Assembly: GCA_963581435.1 (NCBI GenBank)
Contig: CAUZOL010000222.1
Span: 1 to 11,216, forward strand
Reading direction: 5' to 3'
Origin: JABISG01 sp963581435
GTDB taxonomy: Bacteria > Planctomycetota > Planctomycetia > Planctomycetales > Planctomycetaceae
DNA length: 11,216 nucleotides
The position numbers were made by a program, and so were the translations under genes. Numbering within the stretch: position 1 is the stretch's first letter; every line of letters begins with the position of its first letter. The notes under the pieces are model-generated. The model saw only the letters and a program-made list of their open reading frames with translations. It made no database searches and was not told where the DNA came from. This document shows, in pieces, positions 6,493 through 11,216 of the stretch.

Positions 6493-7536
6493 ATGATTGA
6501 AGTCGGCCCCGAAAACGCCATCGACTATCTGCGAACGACCGGTCGCCTCGCAGCCGATACCGCCGCAACCGCCCGCGCCTTGGCGTGGGGTGTTTCCAAC
6601 GTCGTCTTGCGGATCGAACCGGAAGTGGGCGAACATTTTGTCGTCAAGCAGTCACGCGCGCAGCTCCGCACGGCCGACGATTGGTTCAGCCGCATCGACC
6701 GCATTTATCGCGAAATGGACGTGATGGCGGAGCTGCAGAAGCTGCTGCCCGAGGGTGTTATTCCCCGCATTCTTTTCGAGGACCGCGAAAACTATCTGTT
6801 CGCCATGCAGGCGGTGCCGGCGAATCACGTTGTGTGGAAAGCCGACCTGCTGGCGGGTCAAGCCGACATCAACATCGCGGAGACGGCCGCCGATTACCTG
6901 GCGATGATCCACACAGGTTCGTTCAACGATTCGGAACTGCGGAGTCGAATGAGCGACCGCGAAGTATTCGACCAGCTACGGATCGATCCGTTTTACCGCC
7001 GCATCGCGATAAAGCACCCGCAGATCGAACCGGTCGTCTCGCAGTTGATCGATGAGATGTTGGCGACACCCGTCTGTCTGGTGCATGCCGACTTCAGCCC
7101 GAAGAACATCCTCATCGTTCGAGAGACAAATAACACCAGCGCCCGCCTGGCGCTCGTCGATTTCGAGACGGCGCACTTCGGCGATCCTGCGTTCGATCTT
7201 GGATTTTTCTACAGTCACTTGTTACTGAAAACGGTAATGCACACGGCCCGCGCTGATGAGTTTCTCAATTTGGTTCGAGTGTTTCATTCCCATTACTTCG
7301 CAGCAATTGACCAACTTGCCGCCGACGGCGCGATGAGTCGAGGAGAACTCGATCGGCGATCAGTCCGTCATACGGCCGCCTGCATGTTATCGCGAATCGA
7401 CGGCAAGAGTACCGTCGATTATCTGCCGCAACCGTCGGATCAGGAATTGGTTCGACAATTCTGCCTGGGGCTGTTGGTCGATCCGTCACCGAGTTTGACC
7501 GCGACTTTCGAACGACTCGAACAACGGTTGGGCTAG
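6493..7536 (+). CDS. APH/choline kinase-like phosphotransferase
   Basis: A 347-residue cytoplasmic protein with the kinase fold of the aminoglycoside phosphotransferase/choline kinase/methylthioribose kinase group (APH superfamily). Seen: candidate nucleotide-lysine strand HFVVKQ (Lys-52), a Glu in the following helix (REMDVM, Glu-74), hinge-like LFAMQAVP (102-109), the catalytic loop LVHADFSPKNIL (Asp-200, Asn-205) and the metal-binding LVDFETAHFGDP (Asp-223), which has DFE as usual for APH enzymes. The catalytic set therefore looks complete. The substrate cannot be read from sequence; the KADLLAG segment after the hinge loosely recalls methylthioribose kinase. I see no reason to call it drug resistance. 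I chose the ATG at 6493 because family similarity begins shortly after it and upstream sequence is repeat; no clear ribosome-binding site is visible. Single gene, convergent with the membrane protein gene downstream. Confidence 0.85.
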   Translation: MIEVGPENAIDYLRTTGRLAADTAATARALAWGVSNVVLRIEPEVGEHFVVKQSRAQLRTADDWFSRIDRIYREMDVMAELQKLLPEGVIPRILFEDRENYLFAMQAVPANHVVWKADLLAGQADINIAETAADYLAMIHTGSFNDSELRSRMSDREVFDQLRIDPFYRRIAIKHPQIEPVVSQLIDEMLATPVCLVHADFSPKNILIVRETNNTSARLALVDFETAHFGDPAFDLGFFYSHLLLKTVMHTARADEFLNLVRVFHSHYFAAIDQLAADGAMSRGELDRRSVRHTAACMLSRIDGKSTVDYLPQPSDQELVRQFCLGLLVDPSPSLTATFERLEQRLG

Positions 7537-7586
7537 CTGACTTCTAGTTGTCAGGTGGGAGACCGCACTAGCATTTCCCGTTTATC

Positions 7587-7648
7587 GAAGGCTGAAGCGC
7601 AAGCGAAGGAGTTTCCTGGAATCATCCTTCGCTTGCGCTTCAGGCTTC
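7587..7648. terminator. Long hairpin between convergent genes
   Basis: Arms of 24 nt (7587-7610 and 7625-7648) pair with a single mismatch around a 14-nt loop. The core is GAAGCGCAAGCGAAGGA opposite TCCTTCGCTTGCGCTTC. It lies 50 bp past the kinase stop and 26 bp past the stop of the leftward membrane protein gene, so it probably terminates or insulates both transcripts. No long U-run is present on either side. I recall very similar hairpins between genes in other planctomycete genomes, which would make it a dispersed element; that is memory, not a search. Confidence 0.7.
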
Positions 7649-7673
7649 AATGCGCGGTGCGCTCCGAAACGTT

Positions 7674-9536
7674 TCACAACGGTTCGTTCCGCTGGGTGAG
7701 CAGAAACGCTGCCAGTCGGCGACCGCGAAATAACGTTGGGGCAAAGTGAGGATTGATGTTCATATTGTACTCGGGCGACGTGTTCGTGCGAGCATTGAGG
7801 GAACGCCAATCGATTATCAATACCGCCTGTTTCGTTTCGTTCACAATTTCCGCCGCCCGGGCAACACCGGCGTTCCAGTCGTGCAGCGTTTCGAGGGGAA
7901 GGCCCCTTCGAGCCGAACGGATCGCGAACTCGACGTCGGGCAGCGCAGCCTCATCGGTAATCAGAATCTGTGCGTCGGCGTTTTCCAGATCCAGCAGGCT
8001 GGCATGAAATTCCACCAGCGAATTTGTCGATCGCCGATCGTTTTCTCTCAGCCACACGCCCTGCAATCCGTGAGCTGCATTCGCAACTCCGAGCATGATC
8101 AGCAGGCCAATGAGGCAGACTTGCTGACGGTGATCGTGCCGGCGTGCGTTCATTAGCAGCCACGCGGTCAATACTGCGAACGCCGACAAATAACTCACAA
8201 GGAAAAATGTCCCGCCCCACAAACCGTGAAGAAAACCGCTCGACGACGTCGAACGAACCACATCGGCCCAAAGCGGAAGAGCAACCGCCAGGCAGACCAG
8301 CCACACTGCAATAACCGGCCGTATGCTACGCAAGACAATTTGTTCGATCGTCAACGCTGCACAACCGACAAGCGGCAACATGATGAAGAGATCCCACGCG
8401 TCAGCGTAATCGAACGGCCCACGAAGCCGAACACCCCAGATGGTGAAACCGCAGATGAGCCATGCAGCGAAGAACTGCAGCGGAAACCGTCGCGACTTCT
8501 CGCGTTGCCACACCAGTCCGCGTACAACGCACCACACTCCATACAACGCGGGAACAAGCAACACGCCCAAAAGATCAATCAGACGGAAGAATGCCATCGC
8601 CGCCGATTCAGCACGGCCGCCGCTGTTTCTGCCCGCCTCGCGTGCTGCAGCAACCTGATCGAATCCGAGCCAGTGCACCCAGAACTCCGGGCCGTGCTTT
8701 GCGGCAATCATCATCACCCACCATCCGCCGACGGCAAACGCCGTCAACGCCATCACGCCGACCGACCTCAGCGCGGTCCAACGTCCGCGCGTTTCACCGT
8801 TGCCTTTGTTCTCGGCCTTTCCGGCGTCCATCCGCAGGGCAACCGCCAACAGTGCAGCAACAGCCACAACTGTAAGCGTGGCCAATCCGCTAACCAGCAG
8901 GCAGAGTCCAAGGGACACGCCGCCAATCAATGTCTGGACCGACAACACACCATCGACATAGCGCACATGAGAAATGAATCCCCATAACGCGCAGAGAGCC
9001 AGCAGCAGAATCAACAACGTGGGTGTAGCGGATTGAACGTGCAGGAGAAACGGACCATGACAAGCAATGAGCGCCGTCGACCAAATTGCAAATCGAGAAC
9101 CGGCCAGATCACGACACAACGAATGCCAAATCAATACGACAGCGATCATGCAGATGAATGGAACCAACGCCAACGCAAACGGCATCGACAGACCGGGAAT
9201 CCGCAACGACAATGTGGTCAACGCGGCGGCCAATGGTTGCTGCCATGCGTGGTGAGTATCGAGGGAGCCTCCACGTGAGACCACAGCATCGATGTTCGGG
9301 GCGGACACCAGTTCCAGACTCTCCAGCCCCCAGCGCGCGTCGGTCGAGTCGATCCCATCGTTAACCAACGCAAACAGCGGCGGCAACACCGCAAGCAGCA
9401 CCACCAGAGGCGTCAGCGCGCCCTCCCGCCGCAGCGCAGGGAACAGCTCGCTGCGACTCTCGTTATAGAGTTCGATTAACTCGGCGTCATCGACAACGGC
9501 CAAGTCCGCACCCTCCACGTTGGACGAACAAAACAC
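7674..9536 (-). CDS. Polytopic membrane protein, GT-C (PMT/ArnT-like) glycosyltransferase candidate
   Basis: A 620-residue membrane protein. A soluble N-terminus (1-40) is followed by roughly 11-13 hydrophobic segments (about 42-59, 118-137, 148-165, 170-188, two within 203-233, 257-278, 315-340, 351-370, 380-395, 405-422, 440-462 and 472-488), then a soluble C-terminal part of about 125 residues. After the first segment comes NDGIDSTDARWGLESLEL (59-76), which resembles the acidic first-loop motif of GT-C enzymes of the PMT/ArnT type, where an Asp followed by a small residue and Arg/Tyr is catalytic. That points to a lipid-linked sugar transferase, but the rest is too divergent for certainty. 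Translation appears to start at GTG (9536), with GAGG 6 nt upstream; another GTG lies six codons later. Upstream lies a divergent gene; downstream a convergent one, so it is probably transcribed alone. Confidence 0.75.
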   Translation of the reverse strand: MFCSSNVEGADLAVVDDAELIELYNESRSELFPALRREGALTPLVVLLAVLPPLFALVNDGIDSTDARWGLESLELVSAPNIDAVVSRGGSLDTHHAWQQPLAAALTTLSLRIPGLSMPFALALVPFICMIAVVLIWHSLCRDLAGSRFAIWSTALIACHGPFLLHVQSATPTLLILLLALCALWGFISHVRYVDGVLSVQTLIGGVSLGLCLLVSGLATLTVVAVAALLAVALRMDAGKAENKGNGETRGRWTALRSVGVMALTAFAVGGWWVMMIAAKHGPEFWVHWLGFDQVAAAREAGRNSGGRAESAAMAFFRLIDLLGVLLVPALYGVWCVVRGLVWQREKSRRFPLQFFAAWLICGFTIWGVRLRGPFDYADAWDLFIMLPLVGCAALTIEQIVLRSIRPVIAVWLVCLAVALPLWADVVRSTSSSGFLHGLWGGTFFLVSYLSAFAVLTAWLLMNARRHDHRQQVCLIGLLIMLGVANAAHGLQGVWLRENDRRSTNSLVEFHASLLDLENADAQILITDEAALPDVEFAIRSARRGLPLETLHDWNAGVARAAEIVNETKQAVLIIDWRSLNARTNTSPEYNMNINPHFAPTLFRGRRLAAFLLTQRNEPL

Positions 9537-9851
9537 GGCCGACCTCGCTGACTATTGCATTCGGGCCGGCATTGCCCGCATCGTAGCTTGATTCGAGAAA
9601 CGCGGCCACTCCGGCGGCAACTCGACAGGGCGATCTGGGATGTACAACCCTACTACGCAATTCTGCCATTCGATAATTCCCGCGTTTTCTTGCATCTTGT
9701 CTTTCTTTGCGAACCTTTGCCGCTTCGCGACTTTGCGTCAAAATCACAGAGTCGGCCGTCCGCCCCTGTTTCCTTAGCCAATGGTTTGGTTTACGATAAA
9801 CGGACACCTCGTGTGACATCATTTACGACAAATCAACCGGGAGATAGCAGC
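9537..9851. other. Divergent intergenic region with repeat-like sequence
   Basis: A 315-bp gap between the leftward membrane protein gene and the rightward amidohydrolase gene; it must hold both promoters, though I cannot place either with confidence. Bases about 9686-9745 contain repeated TTTGCG/CTTCGCG-like units (CTTTGCGAACCTTTGCCGC, CTTCGCGACTTTGCGTC). These resemble a degenerate intergenic repeat that recurs in many environmental bacterial genomes and gives rise to spurious short proteins rich in Arg/Lys/Ala. An open frame on the minus strand (9487-9822) is such a product and is not listed as a gene. Confidence 0.5.
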
Positions 9852-10859
9852 ATGAGTCGCGTTTCGAGCCGCCGAGAGTTTCTGACCCAATCTGCGGCGT
9901 TGGCCGGTGTCGGCATTGCCTCTTCGCTCGTTCCCTCTCAATTCGCCACGGCACGGGCAGCCGAGAAGAAAGGCAAAGCGGTGAAAGAGGACTCGATTCG
10001 GATCGTCGATACACACCAGCATTTGTGGGATATCAAGCTGCTCAAACTTCCCTGGCTTAAAGGCGACGCCGTGCAGGCGATCAATCGCAGTTTCGTCATG
10101 TCCGACTATCTGAAGGCGACCAAGGGCTTGAACGTCGCCAAGACTGTGTACATGGAAGTCAACGTCGATCCGTCGCATCAGCCAAGAGAGGCCGATTATG
10201 TCATCGACCTGTGCGGCCGGGACGACAACCCAATGGAGGCGGCGGTTATTGGTGGATATCCGCATGCCGAATCGTTCAAGGACTACATCACCAAGTACGC
10301 GAAGAACAAATACGTCCGCGGCGTGCGAACCGTGCTGCACGATCCCGACCGGCCGGCGAAACTCTGTCTGGAACCGCGATTCGTCGAGAATGCTCAGCTG
10401 CTGGGAAAACTCGGATTGAGCTTCGATTTGTGCATGCGGCCCGACGAAATCCTCGATGGTGCACGGCTCGCCGAAAAATGTCCGGGAACGCGATTCGTCG
10501 TCGATCACTGCGGCAACATGAGCGTCACCTCGACCGACAAGAAGCTCCGCAACAAATGGAAAGCGGGAATGAAGGCGGCGGCCGCACAGGAAAACACGGT
10601 CTGCAAAATCTCCGGCATTGTGGTGACCGCCGAGAAGGGAAGCTGGAAGTCGGCCGATCTGGCTCCCAACATCAACTTCTGCCTGGAAACATTCGGCGAG
10701 GATCGGTGTTACTTCGGCGGCGACTGGCCGGTCTGCACGCTGAAAGCGACGTATTCCCAGTGGGTCGATGCGTTGAAAACAATCGTCGCCGATCGCTCAG
10801 CGAAGTTCCGCCAGAAGTTGTTTTACGACAACGCCGTGAAGTTCTACGGGCTGAGTTAA
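9852..10859 (+). CDS. Tat-exported amidohydrolase (COG3618-type TIM-barrel hydrolase)
   Basis: A 335-residue metal-dependent hydrolase of the amidohydrolase 2 group, the family that includes L-fucono-1,5-lactonase and 2-pyrone-4,6-dicarboxylate lactonase. Seen: a twin-arginine signal (SRREFLTQSAALAGVGIASS, residues 6-25), the strand-1 motif DTHQHLWD (His-55, His-57), VYMEVNVD (99-106), VVDHCGN (His-219) and YFGGDWPVC (Asp-291), which together supply the usual metal and catalytic residues. By family it would open a lactone or similar bond in a sugar-acid or aromatic pathway; the substrate is not determined and the Tat signal places it outside the cytoplasm. The ATG at 9852 is preceded by GGGAG at about 8 nt and begins the Tat signal; the frame is open from 9555, but that part is intergenic. 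Complete and of normal length. It converges on the broken SGNH hydrolase gene. Confidence 0.92.
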   Translation: MSRVSSRREFLTQSAALAGVGIASSLVPSQFATARAAEKKGKAVKEDSIRIVDTHQHLWDIKLLKLPWLKGDAVQAINRSFVMSDYLKATKGLNVAKTVYMEVNVDPSHQPREADYVIDLCGRDDNPMEAAVIGGYPHAESFKDYITKYAKNKYVRGVRTVLHDPDRPAKLCLEPRFVENAQLLGKLGLSFDLCMRPDEILDGARLAEKCPGTRFVVDHCGNMSVTSTDKKLRNKWKAGMKAAAAQENTVCKISGIVVTAEKGSWKSADLAPNINFCLETFGEDRCYFGGDWPVCTLKATYSQWVDALKTIVADRSAKFRQKLFYDNAVKFYGLS

Positions 10860-10911
10860 ACGGTTCGCACGGGCAGCGCGATGTTCATCAGAAATTGAGC
10901 GGATACAACGC

Positions 10912-10945
10912 AACCCGGCCACGTGTCGCGACACGTGGCCGGGTT
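10912..10945. terminator. Perfect 34-bp palindrome after the amidohydrolase gene
   Basis: Two 17-nt arms, AACCCGGCCACGTGTCG (10912-10928) and its exact complement (10929-10945), abut with no spacer. As RNA this makes a very stable hairpin with a short loop at TCGCGA. It lies 53 bp past the amidohydrolase stop and 28 bp past the stop of the leftward SGNH remnant, the position of a bidirectional terminator. Downstream sequence is only modestly U-rich (GTTTCTCTG on the plus strand), so termination would depend mostly on the stem. Confidence 0.65.
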
Positions 10946-10972
10946 CTGCGAGTTTCTCTGCAACGGCACCGC

Positions 10973-11089
10973 CTACTTTTCGCCCAACAGTCGAGCGATC
11001 ATCGGCTCCATCGCCTTGGCCCAAATGCCATAACCCTTCTCGCGGGGATGAAGCAGATCCGGCATCACTTCTTTGGTTAAGGTTCGTTT
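10973..11089 (-). pseudogene. C-terminal remnant of an SGNH/GDSL hydrolase
   Basis: Reading leftward to the TAG at 10973-10975, about 35-39 codons encode TLTKEVMPDLLHPREKGYG and then IWAKAMEPMIARLLGEK. This matches the C-terminal block V of SGNH (GDSL-type) hydrolases, where the Asp and His of DxxH (here DLLH) complete the Ser-His-Asp triad. Such planctomycete proteins are usually 220-270 residues, so more than 80% is missing here. Upstream of about 11085 the frame turns into unrelated sequence and stops at TAA (11141-11143). No start or signal peptide remains. The most likely cause is insertion of the adjacent element; the N-terminal part may lie beyond the window edge. An esterase or deacetylase role for the intact ancestor is inferred from the family. 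Confidence 0.75.
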
Positions 11090-11216
11090 GTAGTTGATTA
11101 CCGGCAAATGGGGTTGCGCATTTTGGCTTGTGTTTTTAACTTACGTCGATCATGGATGAAGACGTCGGACAACAACCAGAATGCCGCGGTTGCAGGAAGC
11201 TCGAGAAGGAGCTTGG
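11090..11216 (+). mobile_element. Left end of a probable insertion sequence (IS66-like), partial
   Basis: The sequence changes character abruptly where the SGNH reading frame breaks. It begins close to GTAGTTGATTACCGGCAAAT and continues for about 60 bp to an ORF start at 11152. A GTA-type terminus and a short non-coding lead into a Cys-containing, coiled-coil start would suit IS66. The junction could lie up to about 6 bases earlier, and the target duplication and right end are outside the window. Assignment to IS66 rests on the first 21 residues of the ORF only; another element or a rearrangement is possible. Confidence 0.45.
11152..11216 (+). CDS. N-terminus of a probable IS66-type transposase, cut by the window edge
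   Basis: Twenty-one complete codons, opening MDEDVGQQPECRGCRKLEKE, run off the end of the window. A CxxC pair (Cys-11, Cys-14) followed at once by a charged, Leu-spaced stretch is how many IS66 family transposases (TnpC) of planctomycetes begin, with a leucine-rich coiled coil ahead of the zinc-finger and DDE catalytic domains. Those diagnostic domains are not in view. No clear ribosome-binding site precedes the ATG. It lies in the opposite orientation to the SGNH gene it appears to interrupt. If the family is wrong, the protein could be another short CxxC/coiled-coil protein. Confidence 0.45.
   Translation, partial: MDEDVGQQPECRGCRKLEKEL

Noticed and set aside
6493..7536. Aminoglycoside resistance gene
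   Set aside because: It shares only the general APH kinase motifs; nothing in sequence or neighbourhood points to antibiotics.
8226..8987. Plus-strand 253-codon frame antisense to the membrane protein gene
   Set aside because: Low-complexity polar composition with no domain; the opposite strand gives a coherent set of membrane helices.
9487..9822. Minus-strand 111-codon open frame overlapping the start of the membrane protein gene
   Set aside because: Its middle is translated TTTGCG-type intergenic repeat, it overlaps the membrane protein start out of frame, and it shows no domain.
9819..10508. Minus-strand 229-codon frame antisense to the amidohydrolase
   Set aside because: Composition typical of an antisense shadow and no recognisable domain.
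10211..11080. Plus-strand 289-codon frame overlapping the amidohydrolase and running through the palindrome and the SGNH remnant
   Set aside because: Arg-rich out-of-frame product; the amidohydrolase frame has the metal motifs and Tat signal.
1..11216. tRNA, rRNA, riboswitch or defence-system genes
   Set aside because: No cloverleaf, rRNA-like stretch, known riboswitch core or defence-associated domain was recognisable by eye.

Overview
The window looks like chromosomal DNA from a planctomycete (phylum Planctomycetota). The strongest clue is the gene pair at 77-4814: a large secreted protein with a planctomycete-type cytochrome c domain plus DUF1549 and DUF1553, followed by a Tat-exported DUF1501 protein. 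This pair is greatly expanded in Planctomycetota. Other clues are a Gly/Met-rich secreted protein of a type I recall from planctomycetes, two further exported or membrane proteins, generally weak Shine-Dalgarno signals, and recurring GC-rich hairpins between genes.

Layout. (1) 1-76: two small hairpins, probably the 3' end of the leftward operon. (2) 77-4814, leftward: the DUF1549/DUF1553 cytochrome gene, then the DUF1501 gene, with an 81-bp spacer carrying a perfect hairpin. (3) 4815-5080: leader of that operon with a promoter candidate, one copy of a dispersed hairpin repeat, and a textbook intrinsic terminator belonging to the next leftward gene. (4) 5081-5974, leftward: a secreted Gly/Met-rich protein. 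(5) 5975-6492: a divergent intergenic region with a 72-bp palindromic mini-element that contains the second copy of the dispersed repeat. (6) 6493-7536, rightward: a kinase-fold (APH/choline kinase-like) phosphotransferase. (7) 7537-7673: a 24-bp-arm hairpin between convergent genes. (8) 7674-9536, leftward: a polytopic GT-C-like membrane protein. (9) 9537-9851: a divergent intergenic region with degenerate repeat-like sequence. (10) 9852-10859, rightward: a Tat-exported amidohydrolase of the COG3618 type. (11) 10912-10945: a perfect 34-bp palindrome. (12) 10973 to about 11089, leftward: the C-terminal stump of an SGNH/GDSL hydrolase. (13) About 11090-11216: the left end of what is probably an IS66-like insertion sequence, with the first 21 codons of its ORF.

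How the genes fit together. The cytochrome/DUF1501 pair is the only clear functional unit. Such pairs are generally thought to act at or outside the cytoplasmic membrane, perhaps in breakdown of complex organic matter, but the biochemistry is unresolved. The amidohydrolase and the broken SGNH hydrolase would also fit extracytoplasmic carbohydrate or ester metabolism. The kinase and the GT-C-like protein are single genes with no obvious partners here. I see no defence island, CRISPR array, secondary-metabolite cluster, rRNA or tRNA. The items most worth following up are the disrupted SGNH gene, the thioester-like Cys/Gln arrangement in the Gly-rich protein, and the repeat family at 4942-4980 and 6341-6416. 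Several open frames opposite or beside these genes are shadows and are not listed as genes.
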